Positions 27,889 through 35,967 of a DNA stretch of 53,483 nucleotides are shown piece after piece; position 1 is the stretch's first letter; each line of letters begins with the position of its first letter. The stretch covers positions 1 through 53,483 of the forward strand of contig JAZQHY010000043.1 of assembly GCA_045540815.1 (NCBI GenBank), given 5' to 3'. The DNA comes from JAZQHR01 sp045540815. Lineage in GTDB: Bacteria; Bacillota; Clostridia; UMGS1810. The notes under the pieces are model-generated. The model worked only from the letters and a program-made list of their open reading frames with translations. It was not told where the DNA came from and did not search any database. Both the position numbers and the translations under genes were made by a program.

Positions 27889-27919
27889 AAAAAGCATCGA
27901 CACATAGTCGATGCTTTTT
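27889..27919 (-). terminator. terminator downstream of the tRNA block
   Basis: On the minus strand the stem AAGCATCGA/TCGATGCTT with a T run follows the last tRNA (Tyr). Confidence 0.85.
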
Positions 27920-27920
27920 C

Positions 27921-28005
27921 TGGTGGGGGGAGGTGGATTCGAACCACCGAAATCATAGATAACAGATTTACAGTCTGCCCCCTTTGGCCACTCGGGAATC
28001 CCCCC
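27921..28005 (-). tRNA. tRNA-Tyr (anticodon GTA)
   Basis: It has acceptor GGGGGGA/TCCCCCC, a long variable arm, an anticodon loop with GTA (CTGTAAA), the T loop TTCGAAT and an encoded CCA. It is the last of four tRNAs on the minus strand. Confidence 0.95.
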
Positions 28006-28014
28006 ATAAATGAT

Positions 28015-28090
28015 TGGAGCTGGTGATAGGACTTGAACCTACAACCTGCTGATTACAAATCAGCTGCTCTGCCAATTGAGCTACACCAGC
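28015..28090 (-). tRNA. tRNA-Thr (anticodon TGT)
   Basis: It has acceptor GCTGGTG/CACCAGC, anticodon loop TTTGTAA giving TGT, T loop TTCAAGT and an encoded CCA. Confidence 0.95.
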
Positions 28091-28120
28091 ATATCGCATA
28101 TTTAATTTTAGGTAATCATT

Positions 28121-28196
28121 TGGTGGGAACAATAGGGCTCGAACCTATGACCCTCTGCTTGTAAGGCAGATGCTCTCCCAGCTGAGCTATGCTCCC
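28121..28196 (-). tRNA. tRNA-Val (anticodon TAC)
   Basis: It has acceptor GGGAGCA/TGTTCCC, anticodon loop CTTACAA giving TAC, T loop TTCGAGC and an encoded CCA. Confidence 0.95.
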
Positions 28197-28257
28197 ATAA
28201 CAATGACCATTTTAACACACGCATTTTCACTTGTCAATACTTTTTTAAGAAAAATGG

Positions 28258-28334
28258 TGGTCGGGGTTGAGGGACTCGAACCCCCGGCCTCATGGTCCCA
28301 AACCACGCGCGCTACCAAACTGCGCTAAACCCCG
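28258..28334 (-). tRNA. tRNA-Pro (anticodon TGG)
   Basis: It has acceptor CGGGGTT/AACCCCG, anticodon loop TTTGGGA giving TGG, T loop TTCGAGT and an encoded CCA. It is first in the minus-strand block Pro-Val-Thr-Tyr. Confidence 0.95.
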
Positions 28335-28460
28335 ATGCTTGTCTTTGACAATGCTTATTTATTATAATACACACTTTCCGCTTTAACAACTCTCAATATT
28401 GGGTGAAATTTAAAATTAACCATAAATATCTTTTTAATTCTTTGATTTACTCGAAATATC

Positions 28461-29498
28461 TCACTTTTTTAAAAAATATTTAAAAATTGCCGCAATAAAT
28501 ACAGCTATTCCAATATATCCAAAAAAGCTGTAAAGACTTGATATAAGCGCGGAAAAGCCAATTTGCGACGCCAAGGCTGACATAACGCATAAAAACGCAC
28601 TTAATTTCCTATAAGAGATTTTAAAAATTTTATTTGCACTTTCAAGAAAAGCAAAGCCTGAAGATATTGCAGTTGTAAGCATTGCGGCAAAAAGAACAAC
28701 GGGGTATGTATGCGATAAGCCATTACCGATATATGTTGCCACGTCCAGCATTGGAATTTCGTTGTACACTATATTTTTTTCAAATTTTACAAGGCTATAC
28801 CATATAAAAAATGCCATTATACCGAGAATTGCCGCCGAAAAAAGCGAAATAAGGAAGATATCTTTTTTTGATTTTATAAAATCTTTCAGCCCTACAAGTA
28901 CAGGTGTAAGTGAAAGAGTGTTGTAGCTTATGTATATAAGCGATGAAAAGAAAAAATTGTCGGTGATTTTTTTGAGCATATTAAAGCTTCCTGTGGGAAG
29001 TGTGGTATATGCCGATAAAATGCCTATTATTACGACAAAGACTATTATTACAGGCGTAAGAATGGCACCTGCATTTACGATGCCTGTCGCTTTTTTTGAA
29101 AAAACAAAAAAACAAACTGCGCTCATCAAAACCGCACCTACAATGTTTGGCACAGAGTGAGTTTGATGCACCACTTCGCCAAAGCCCGACAGCATTATCA
29201 CAAAGGTTGAAAGGGAAAACAGCGCTACGGCTAGCTCAACAAACGGCGACAACTTTTGTGGAAGAATTTCGTTAAGGTAGCCTTTGTATGTGGATATATT
29301 TTTTCTTCGCATTGTATCTAGCAGGCAGAATAGGTAAACAAGTAGTAAAAGCGCAAATATTATTAGTCCAAAAATGCTTTTTTTGCCGTAAATGATAAAA
29401 AAGCTCATTATCTCCTGACCTGATGCAAAACCCGCACCAACAACCGTGCCGATAATACACAGGGCAACTTTAAACGGATTTTTAATAGAATTTCCCAT
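28461..29498 (-). CDS. YkvI-like polytopic membrane protein
   Basis: The 345-residue protein has about ten membrane spans. It begins with 'VALCIIGTVVGAGFASGQEIMSFF', the first-helix pattern of the YkvI branch of the APC-like amino acid transporter fold. The unwound 'GAGFASGQE' would line the substrate site. Substrate is unknown. I chose the ATG at 29498, preceded by GGGGGATTTT; a longer frame to 29543 lacks a ribosome site. It is divergent from glyS. Confidence 0.78.
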   Translation of the reverse strand: MGNSIKNPFKVALCIIGTVVGAGFASGQEIMSFFIIYGKKSIFGLIIFALLLLVYLFCLLDTMRRKNISTYKGYLNEILPQKLSPFVELAVALFSLSTFVIMLSGFGEVVHQTHSVPNIVGAVLMSAVCFFVFSKKATGIVNAGAILTPVIIVFVVIIGILSAYTTLPTGSFNMLKKITDNFFFSSLIYISYNTLSLTPVLVGLKDFIKSKKDIFLISLFSAAILGIMAFFIWYSLVKFEKNIVYNEIPMLDVATYIGNGLSHTYPVVLFAAMLTTAISSGFAFLESANKIFKISYRKLSAFLCVMSALASQIGFSALISSLYSFFGYIGIAVFIAAIFKYFLKK

Positions 29499-29547
29499 AA
29501 AATCCCCCAAAATTACGAATATTTTCAAAGAAAAACTTGACAAAAAC

Positions 29548-29575
29548 TTGACACGACTTTAAACTATATTATATA
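29548..29575 (+). promoter_or_regulatory. promoter of glyS
   Basis: -35 TTGACA (29548-29553; a second TTGACA lies at 29537) and -10 TATATA (29570-29575) are 16 bases apart, upstream of AGGAGGA and the glyS ATG. The leader is too short for a T-box riboswitch, which often controls glyS in Firmicutes. Confidence 0.65.
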
Positions 29576-29600
29576 TGTTTATTTTTAGGAGGACTTTTAT

Positions 29601-30992
29601 ATGCTAAACACAGAAAAGACTATGGAAAAAATCGTTTCTCTTTGCAAAGGCAGAGGTTACGTTTATCCGGGTTCTGAAATATATGGCGGACTAGCAAACA
29701 CTTGGGATTACGGCCCTTTAGGTGTTGAATTCAAAAACAACGTTAAAAAAGCATGGTGGAAAAAATTCGTTCAGGAATCACCTTACAACGTAGGTCTTGA
29801 CGCGGCTATCCTTATGAACCCGCAGACTTGGGTTGCATCAGGTCACGTAGGCGGTTTCAGCGACCCTCTAATGGACTGTAAGGAATGTAAGAGCAGATTT
29901 AGAGCGGATAAGCTTATAGAAGACTGGCATTTTGAAAAAGGCGAAACTATCGTTGTTGACGGTTGGTCAAACGAAAAAATGCTTGAGTACATCACAGAAA
30001 ACAACATCGTTTGCCCTAAGTGTGGCAAGATGAACTATACTGACATAAGAAAATTCAACCTTATGTTTAAGACATTTCAGGGTGTAACAGAAGATGCTAA
30101 AGCAGAGCTTTACCTTCGTCCTGAAACTGCACAGGGTATATTCGTAAACTTCAAAAACGTGCAGAGAACTACCAGAAAGAAAGTTCCTTTCGGTATCGCA
30201 CAGGTTGGTAAATCATTCAGAAACGAAATCACTCCTGGTAACTTTACATTCAGAACAAGAGAGTTTGAACAGATGGAGCTTGAATTCTTCTGCGCACCAG
30301 GTACTGACCTTGAATGGTTTGCATACTGGAAAGACTACTGTAAAAACTGGCTCCTAAGCCTTGGTATAGCTGAAGAAAACATTAAACTTCGTGACCATAG
30401 CCAAGAAGAGCTTTCTCACTATTCAAATGCTACTACCGATATCGAGTTTATGTTCCCGTTTGGTTGGGGTGAGCTTTGGGGTATAGCTGACAGAACAGAT
30501 TTTGACCTAAATCAGCACATAAGCCATTCAGGTGAAAATATGGAATACACTGACCCTGTTACTAATGAAAAATACGTTCCATACGTTGTAGAGCCGTCAC
30601 TTGGCGCAGACAGAGTTGCACTTGCATTCCTTTGCGAGGCTTATGACGAGGAGCAGGTTGGCGAAAATGACACAAGAGTTGTTATGCGACTTCACCCTGC
30701 ACTAGCACCTATCAAGGTTGCTGTTCTTCCGCTTTCTAAAAAGCTTAGCGACAAGGCGTACGAAGTGTATGAAAAGCTTTCAAAGAAATTTATGTGCGAA
30801 TTTGACGAAGCAGGAAGTATTGGTAAGAGATATCGCCGTCAGGACGAAATCGGTACTCCTTGGTGCGTAACTTACGACTTCGATTCAGAAGAAAACGGCA
30901 CAGTTACAGTTCGTGACAGAGATACTATGGAGCAGATTACTCTAAAGATAGACGAGCTTGAAGCCTTCATTGAAGAAAAATTGGAATTCTAA
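29601..30992 (+). CDS. glyS: glycyl-tRNA synthetase (homodimeric class II)
   Basis: The 463-residue protein has motif 2 'FRNEITPGNFTFRTREFEQMELEFF', motif 3 region 'EPSLGADRVALAFL', the family start 'GRGYVYPGSEIYGG' and the anticodon-binding domain at the C-terminus. This is the alpha2 eukaryote-like form, not the bacterial alpha2beta2 type. It charges tRNA-Gly. Monocistronic with a strong terminator. Confidence 0.96.
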   Translation: MLNTEKTMEKIVSLCKGRGYVYPGSEIYGGLANTWDYGPLGVEFKNNVKKAWWKKFVQESPYNVGLDAAILMNPQTWVASGHVGGFSDPLMDCKECKSRFRADKLIEDWHFEKGETIVVDGWSNEKMLEYITENNIVCPKCGKMNYTDIRKFNLMFKTFQGVTEDAKAELYLRPETAQGIFVNFKNVQRTTRKKVPFGIAQVGKSFRNEITPGNFTFRTREFEQMELEFFCAPGTDLEWFAYWKDYCKNWLLSLGIAEENIKLRDHSQEELSHYSNATTDIEFMFPFGWGELWGIADRTDFDLNQHISHSGENMEYTDPVTNEKYVPYVVEPSLGADRVALAFLCEAYDEEQVGENDTRVVMRLHPALAPIKVAVLPLSKKLSDKAYEVYEKLSKKFMCEFDEAGSIGKRYRRQDEIGTPWCVTYDFDSEENGTVTVRDRDTMEQITLKIDELEAFIEEKLEF

Positions 30993-31009
30993 TTTGAATT
31001 TATTATAAA

Positions 31010-31040
31010 GAAAAGCCTTCCCAATCGGGAAGGCTTTTTT
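31010..31040 (+). terminator. terminator of glyS
   Basis: The stem AAAGCCTTCCC/GGGAAGGCTTT with a T run lies shortly after the glyS stop. Confidence 0.9.
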
Positions 31041-31119
31041 CGGCAGGAGCAAGCCCCTGTCCTACGATACCAAATGTACTGGTTTTGTGCGGTTGTAGGG
31101 AACGGGCTTGCTCGTTCCG
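31041..31119. repeat. inverted pair of covarying hairpin modules
   Basis: Two 27-base arms face each other (31041-31067 and 31093-31119; 21 of 27 positions pair). Each arm is itself a small hairpin of the kind found inside repeat copies A, B and D: a six-base stem around a loop containing AGCAAGC, then CTAC. Here the stems are GGCAGG/CCTGTCC and GGAACG/CGTTCC. Confidence 0.65.
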
Positions 31120-31139
31120 TTTGTGTTTCACAGAAATAT

Positions 31140-31167
31140 ACAGGCGGGTTTCTATGCCCGCCTGATT
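31140..31167. terminator. hairpin after the tiny Cys-TM gene cluster
   Basis: A perfect CAGGCGGG/CCCGCCTG stem lies just past the stop of the last tiny minus-strand gene. T-rich flanks on both sides make it a plausible two-way terminator. Confidence 0.6.
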
Positions 31168-31173
31168 TTCATT

Positions 31174-31296
31174 TTAACAACAGCAATCGTGGTCGTTAGA
31201 GAACAGTAGCCAAATAACTATGATAATGCCAAGGATTATCCACCACGAATTGTCGCCGAAGATACCGTTATTATTGTTGCAGCAACAATCACTCAT
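31174..31296 (-). CDS. tiny Cys-capped single-span membrane peptide 3
   Basis: This 40-residue ORF starts 'MSDCCCNNNNG' and ends 'HDCCC', with a strongly hydrophobic span of about 18 residues between (WWIILGIIIVIWLLF). The ribosome site AGGAGGTAAATATAGT precedes the ATG. It is the last of three similar minus-strand genes. The shape recalls YjcZ-like sporulation peptides of Firmicutes, but triple-Cys caps at both ends are unusual. Function unknown. Confidence 0.72.
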   Translation of the reverse strand: MSDCCCNNNNGIFGDNSWWIILGIIIVIWLLFSNDHDCCC

Positions 31297-31320
31297 ACTA
31301 TATTTACCTCCTGAATTTCA

Positions 31321-31446
31321 TCACTGACAACAGCCGTTGTCGTTACATCCGTTTGAGTTACAAAAAAGAAGTAGGATTAGGATAAGGAACCATAAAAGTG
31401 TGCTACCTGAACCGCCTTCGTTGCAACCGCCAAAGAAATTGAACAT
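31321..31446 (-). CDS. tiny Cys-rich single-span membrane peptide 2
   Basis: This 41-residue ORF has an N-terminal 'FNFFGGCNEGGSGS', a leucine/isoleucine-rich span and a Cys-rich tail (CNSNGCNDNGCC). It has an excellent ribosome site (GGAGGTAAAGACTT) before ATG. Related in design to its two neighbours, so the three probably arose by duplication or serve one process such as spore or envelope structure. YjcZ-like is the nearest known comparison. Confidence 0.72.
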   Translation of the reverse strand: MFNFFGGCNEGGSGSTLLWFLILILLLFCNSNGCNDNGCCQ

Positions 31447-31493
31447 AAGTCTTTACCTCCATATATTATTTTTTAAAATCCTCTGCGAAAATA

Positions 31494-31586
31494 TCAATCG
31501 CAGCATCCGAATAATAGTAAGAATACGATAATAAAGAACAAGATACTGTCGTTAGAGCCTGTGAACAGACAACAACCTTTTCCCAT
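31494..31586 (-). CDS. tiny Cys-rich single-span membrane peptide 1
   Basis: This 30-residue ORF runs 'MGKGCCLFTGSND', then a phenylalanine/leucine-rich span, then 'GCCD'. It has GGAGGTGTCTTTT before its ATG. It is the first gene of the minus-strand trio. The Cys pairs on both ends mirror its neighbours. Too short for domain assignment. Confidence 0.7.
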   Translation of the reverse strand: MGKGCCLFTGSNDSILFFIIVFLLLFGCCD

Positions 31587-31667
31587 AAAAGACACCTCCA
31601 AAATTTTTGGGCTTTGCCTTTGCAAAACCGTTTTTCAATGTTATATTATGAAATTTCAAAAAATGTG

Positions 31668-31696
31668 TTACTATTTTAAAAAAGTTGTGTTATAAT
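31668..31696 (+). promoter_or_regulatory. promoter of the glycosyltransferase gene
   Basis: A consensus -10 TATAAT (31691-31696) and a weak -35 TTACTA (31668-31673) are 17 bases apart, upstream of the ATG at 31736. Confidence 0.6.
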
Positions 31697-31735
31697 GTCA
31701 TTAAAGACTACATATGAAAGGTCAAGTGAGAAACA

Positions 31736-32839
31736 ATGAAAGTTTTGGTGCTTACAATAGCTGCCGGAAACGGTCACAATCAAACAGCCAGAGCTGTTGC
31801 CGACTACCTCGAAACAAAGAATATTGAGGTAAAGGTAGTTGACTCTTACAGATATTTCAATACCGCACTTAGCAAACTTGTTGAAAACGGATATTTATTA
31901 TCCAGCAAGTACACACCTGCGCTATACGGCAGGTTATATAGAATTGCCGAGGTACATAATTCGCGCGAAGATATAGTGTCATTGTCTAAATTTACAAACG
32001 GCATAGTCGCAAGGCAGTTTGCTAAATTCATATCGCAGTACAATGCCGATGTGATAGTGGCAACGCACGTGTTCTCTGCAAACCTTGTATCGCATTTCAA
32101 GAAAAAAGGTCTTCTTGATGCAAAGCTCATAGGTGTGCTTACCGACTTTACCGTGCATCCATTCTGGGAAGAAACGGATATGGATTACTACGTTTGCGCC
32201 AGCGAGCTACTTAAAAATCAAATGATTAAAAAGGGCATTGATGGCGATAAGATACTTCCGTTTGGCATACCTATAAAAGAAAAGTTTGCAACTAAAATAG
32301 ATAAGAAAAAGGCGCGTGAAATGCTTGATATAGACGACAAATATACTATCTTTGTAATGACAGGGTCTATGGGCTACGGAAATGTGCTTAAATATGTAGA
32401 GCAGATTGACACTCTTGAGGGCGATTTCCAGATAATCACCGTGTGCGGAAGTAATAAATCGCTTAAAAACAGCCTTGATGAGCTTGCCACAAACCATCTT
32501 CACTACAACTACGGGTTTGTGGATAATGTTGATGTGATAATGGACGCATCTGACTGCATAGTATCAAAGCCGGGCGGACTTACTATGTCGGAGGCGCTTG
32601 CAAAGAAGATGAATATTATCCTTATCGACCCTATCCCCGGTCAGGAAGACAGAAATGTAGAGTTCCTTTTAAATAATTCACTTGCAATCAAGGTGTCGGA
32701 CACCTTCCCTATAGATGAGGCTATTTATCAGCTTATGCACAATGAGGAGCGAATGGGAGTGCTTCCAAAGCTTCTTGATAAAGCCGGCAAGCCAAACGCT
32801 ACAAAAGATTTGGGAGAATTTATCATTGGACTTTGTTAA
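31736..32839 (+). CDS. diacylglycerol glycosyltransferase, MGDG-synthase/UgtP type (GT28)
   Basis: The 367-residue protein begins 'LVLTIAAGNGHNQTARAVADYL', the MGDG-synthase N-domain signature, and has the GT28 donor site 'CIVSKPGGLTMSEALAKKM...DPIPGQEDRN'. These enzymes transfer glucose or galactose from a UDP-sugar to diacylglycerol at the inner membrane face, building glycolipids and lipoteichoic-acid anchors. The 3' end overlaps the likely TTG start of the CCA-fusion gene by 14 bases, so the two are coupled. Confidence 0.88.
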   Translation: MKVLVLTIAAGNGHNQTARAVADYLETKNIEVKVVDSYRYFNTALSKLVENGYLLSSKYTPALYGRLYRIAEVHNSREDIVSLSKFTNGIVARQFAKFISQYNADVIVATHVFSANLVSHFKKKGLLDAKLIGVLTDFTVHPFWEETDMDYYVCASELLKNQMIKKGIDGDKILPFGIPIKEKFATKIDKKKAREMLDIDDKYTIFVMTGSMGYGNVLKYVEQIDTLEGDFQIITVCGSNKSLKNSLDELATNHLHYNYGFVDNVDVIMDASDCIVSKPGGLTMSEALAKKMNIILIDPIPGQEDRNVEFLLNNSLAIKVSDTFPIDEAIYQLMHNEERMGVLPKLLDKAGKPNATKDLGEFIIGLC

Positions 32840-34631
32840 AATTAACCTTCCGCCTGAAATAGAGGGCGTACTTGATGCTATAGAGAATAACGGCTACGAG
32901 GCGTATGTGGTAGGCGGTGCGGTACGCGATTTTTTGATGGGAAGAGATGTATCCGACTACGATGTTACCACAAATGCAAAGCCCCAAGAAATATCAAAGA
33001 TGTTTCCAAAGGTGGTGGAAACAGGGTTAAAGCACGGCACGGTAACTGTGATTACCGAAAATTATTCTGTAGAGGTTACTACGTACCGCGTTGACGGTGA
33101 CTATCAGAACCACCGAAAACCAAAAGATGTATCATTTTCGAAAAAATTAGAAGACGACCTTAAAAGGCGCGATTTCACAATGAACGCACTCGCTTACAAC
33201 AAATCGAGATTTGTCGATTTGTTTGGCGGAGCGGAAGATATAAAATCAAAAGTTATTCGCACAGTAGGAAATGCCGACGAAAGATTTTCGGAAGATGCGC
33301 TTAGAATTCTTCGTGCGGTCAGGTTTTCGGCTATGCTTGGGTTTGATATAGCAGACGATGCAGTGTCTGCCATAGAAAAAAACACTCACCTTTTGGAGCA
33401 TATATCGACGGAGCGAAAAAAAGCCGAGCTTGATAGATTGCTTGTGTCCGAGCATACAGAAAAACTTGAAAAACATATGGGATTTATGTCGTACCTTATA
33501 CCAGGATTTGATAGATTTATAAGCTCGGGTGCGGATATTGGAAGCGCATCGTTTGACCTTGAAACCAGGTGGGCGATTGTGTTATATTATGCAGGGTGCA
33601 ACGCAGAGGACATATTTAAGAAATACAAATTTTCCAATACCGAAAAGAAGAAAGTATCTGCCTTGATTAAGTGGTACGGAAAAAACATACCCGAGGACAA
33701 ACTCTTTATAAAACGCGCTCTTAAAGATATTGGCGAAGAATATTTTGCGTGTCTTTTAAATATGAGAAGTGATTTAAAAGGTGTTAAAAAGCTGTTTGAA
33801 GAGATAATAAAGCGACGCGAACCGTATCTCGTGAGGCATCTGGCGGTTGATGGAAACGATATATCGAAAATCGTCGATGAAAGAAAAGATATAGGAAATA
33901 TACTAAATATGCTTCTAGACAGAGTTATAGATGATGAAAGCTTAAACAAAAGAGAAATATTACTACAGATTGCGGAGGATTTTATGGAACAAAAGACCGT
34001 ATTTGCCAAAAATCTACTTAAAATGAGAGAGTATTTGGGTCTTAGTCAACAGGAGCTTGCCGATAAAGCGGGAATGACCAAAACTGCCATATCAAACTAT
34101 GAGATTTCATACAGCGAGCCAAAGAGAAGATATTTAGAAAGGCTCTGCGAGGCGCTAGGTGTGAGTGCGACGGATTTGTATTCTGAATCATTTGACCCGA
34201 CTCATTTAAAAGAGGGAGTTTTTCAACTGCCTACTCAAGAGAGAATGTATATATTTAACACCGATTCATATGTCGACATAGCGATGAACAACACTGATTA
34301 CAATACGCCATACATAGATATGCCAAAATCTCCCGAAATGCGAAACGGCGAGTGCATTGTAGTTAGGTGCCCTGACAATTCTATGGATAACGCGGGATTT
34401 TCCAAGGGTGAGTATGTAATTATAAGCAAACGTTTAAATCTTAAAGACGGTGAAATTTACGCGCTGTTTGCAGATGGAGAGTTTTATATAAGACGTATTA
34501 GTCTAAGCGGTGATATCATAACCCTTATCCCTGACAGTAATTACAAGGAGTTTTCGCCAGTGCAGTTAAACGCACTTGAGTCAAGCGTCGTTGTGGTGGG
34601 AAAGGTTATACACTCAGTAAAAAATTATTAA
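32826..34631 (+). CDS. cca: CCA-adding tRNA nucleotidyltransferase fused to an XRE-S24 regulator
   Basis: Residues 1-~385 are a class II CCA-adding enzyme: 'YVVGGAVRDFLMG', catalytic 'SDYDVTT', 'RRDFTMNALA' and 'EDALRILRAVRF'. Residues 387-601 continue in the same frame, with no stop, into an XRE helix-turn-helix ('GLSQQELADKAGMTKTAISNYE') and a C-terminal S24/LexA-like domain. At the junction a strong ribosome site GCGGAGGATTTT precedes an in-frame ATG at 33984, so a free 215-residue regulator may also be made. The S24 Ser is present (NSM) but the Lys position appears to be Arg (FYIRRI), suggesting no autocleavage. I chose the TTG at 32826 (GGGAG upstream); an ATG at 32715 would add 37 atypical residues. 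Confidence 0.85.
   Translation: MDFVKINLPPEIEGVLDAIENNGYEAYVVGGAVRDFLMGRDVSDYDVTTNAKPQEISKMFPKVVETGLKHGTVTVITENYSVEVTTYRVDGDYQNHRKPKDVSFSKKLEDDLKRRDFTMNALAYNKSRFVDLFGGAEDIKSKVIRTVGNADERFSEDALRILRAVRFSAMLGFDIADDAVSAIEKNTHLLEHISTERKKAELDRLLVSEHTEKLEKHMGFMSYLIPGFDRFISSGADIGSASFDLETRWAIVLYYAGCNAEDIFKKYKFSNTEKKKVSALIKWYGKNIPEDKLFIKRALKDIGEEYFACLLNMRSDLKGVKKLFEEIIKRREPYLVRHLAVDGNDISKIVDERKDIGNILNMLLDRVIDDESLNKREILLQIAEDFMEQKTVFAKNLLKMREYLGLSQQELADKAGMTKTAISNYEISYSEPKRRYLERLCEALGVSATDLYSESFDPTHLKEGVFQLPTQERMYIFNTDSYVDIAMNNTDYNTPYIDMPKSPEMRNGECIVVRCPDNSMDNAGFSKGEYVIISKRLNLKDGEIYALFADGEFYIRRISLSGDIITLIPDSNYKEFSPVQLNALESSVVVVGKVIHSVKNY
33973..33986 (+). promoter_or_regulatory. internal ribosome site and start codon within the CCA fusion gene
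   Basis: CGGAGG five bases before ATG (33984) sits exactly at the domain border. Initiation here would give the XRE-S24 protein of 215 residues as a separate product from the same frame. Confidence 0.7.
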
Positions 34632-34638
34632 ATATAAT

Positions 34639-34677
34639 GTGCTATACGTAGTATTAAATGCGTGTAGCATTTTTATT
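34639..34677 (+). terminator. terminator after the CCA-XRE-S24 gene
   Basis: The stem TGCTATACG/CGTGTAGCA (one G-T pair) is followed by TTTTTATTT. Confidence 0.7.
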
Positions 34678-34688
34678 TGAAGCACTAT

Positions 34689-34717
34689 TTGACAAAATCA
34701 CACATATTTTGTATATA
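34689..34717 (+). promoter_or_regulatory. promoter upstream of dprA
   Basis: A consensus -35 TTGACA (34689-34694) and -10 TATATA (34712-34717) are 17 bases apart. An overlapping TATAAT at 34716 would have a 21-base spacer. Confidence 0.55.
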
Positions 34718-34823
34718 TAATAGTAGAAAAATTTTAACTTTTTAAAAAAATCTCTTTACAAATTGAATTTTTTATTGTACTGTATTTGTAAAAGCAAATT
34801 TAATTTACAAAAGGATAGACATA

Positions 34824-35966
34824 ATGAATAAAGACACAAAATGGTTGTGGCTGACGTTAAACGTCGGTCTTTCAAGGCATAAGATAAGGAAATTGCTTGA
34901 TGATTTCGGCTCTGTGGATAATATATTTGACGCTTCGAGGAAGGATTTTTCGGGCATTTCGTATATCGAAGACGAGGTTGTAAGAAAACTAACTGATAAA
35001 GATGTGTCAAACCTTTTGCCGATAGAAAGTATAATGGCAAAATACAGGGTAAGACTATTAACCGTGGATTCACATGATTATCCAATGGATTTAAAAGAGA
35101 TAGACGATTATCCTGTAATGCTTTATGTAAGAGGTGCCGAGCTTGATTTGAACGAACATTTGTGCGTAGCTATGGTAGGTACCAGAAAATGCACTAAGTA
35201 CGGTGCAAAAGTTGCTGAGAGTATGGCGAGCGATATGGCGGAGGAAGGTGCGCTTATCGTAAGCGGTATGGCAGATGGCATAGACACCCACTCGCATCTT
35301 GGTGCGTTAAATGCAGGTGCGCCGACAGTTGCAATCCTTGGTTGCGGAGTAAACAGCCCGTATCCTAAAAAGAATGCTGGACTTATGAAGAGAATTATGG
35401 AAACTGGTATGGTCATAAGCGAATATCCGTTTAATTCTGAACCAAAGCCGTGGCATTTTCCTGAGCGAAACAGGATAATAGCAGGACTTAGCAAAGGCAC
35501 TTTGGTGGTTGAGGGCGAGGAACAGTCCGGCTCGCTTATTACTGCAAATTATGCATCGGAGTTTAACCGTGATGTGTTTGCTGTTCCGGGTAATATTGAT
35601 TCTATGATGTCGAAGGGCACAAACAACCTTATAAAAAGCGGTGCGTATGCTGCTGTATGTGCAGAGGACGTGTTATGCCACTATCGTGATTTATATGGTG
35701 ACAAGATGCATCCGGTTGCGCGCACACCTATAGATGTTTCGAAATATGAGGAAGAGTACGAAAATAAGAAAACACCTTTGCCGGAAGGTCTTGATGACAA
35801 AGAAAAAATATATGCGTGCCTTGGCGCAGATGCTATACATATAGATGTTATATGTGAAATGACAGGCCTAAGCGCGCAGACGGTAAATTCAAGCCTTTTG
35901 ATGCTTGAGCTAGAAGGGAAAATTATGAGCTATGCAGGAAATATGTATAGCAGGAAGGATATATAA
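34824..35966 (+). CDS. dprA: DNA-processing protein DprA (Smf)
   Basis: The 380-residue protein has a Rossmann-like core with 'VGTRKCTKYGAKVAESMASDMAEEGALIVSGMADGIDTHSHLGAL', 'VLGCGVNSPYP'-like and 'ERNRIIAGLSKGTLVVEGEEQSGSLITA', then a C-terminal winged-helix domain. DprA binds incoming single strands and loads RecA in transformation, and is kept in many non-competent species. It lies directly before topA, the usual Firmicutes order, with its stop two bases before the topA ATG. Confidence 0.93.
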   Translation: MNKDTKWLWLTLNVGLSRHKIRKLLDDFGSVDNIFDASRKDFSGISYIEDEVVRKLTDKDVSNLLPIESIMAKYRVRLLTVDSHDYPMDLKEIDDYPVMLYVRGAELDLNEHLCVAMVGTRKCTKYGAKVAESMASDMAEEGALIVSGMADGIDTHSHLGALNAGAPTVAILGCGVNSPYPKKNAGLMKRIMETGMVISEYPFNSEPKPWHFPERNRIIAGLSKGTLVVEGEEQSGSLITANYASEFNRDVFAVPGNIDSMMSKGTNNLIKSGAYAAVCAEDVLCHYRDLYGDKMHPVARTPIDVSKYEEEYENKKTPLPEGLDDKEKIYACLGADAIHIDVICEMTGLSAQTVNSSLLMLELEGKIMSYAGNMYSRKDI

Positions 35967-35967
35967 A

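Noticed and set aside
27786..28007. 73-codon frame covering tRNA-Tyr
   Set aside because: Most of it is translation of the tRNA gene and its terminator.
29499..29600. T-box riboswitch upstream of glyS
   Set aside because: The leader is only a few dozen bases from the promoter; no T-box motif or specifier stem is visible.
32715..32825. ATG at 32715 as start of the CCA fusion
   Set aside because: It would add 37 residues unlike the family and overlap the glycosyltransferase gene by 125 bases; the TTG at 32826 has GGGAG upstream and the expected N-terminus.
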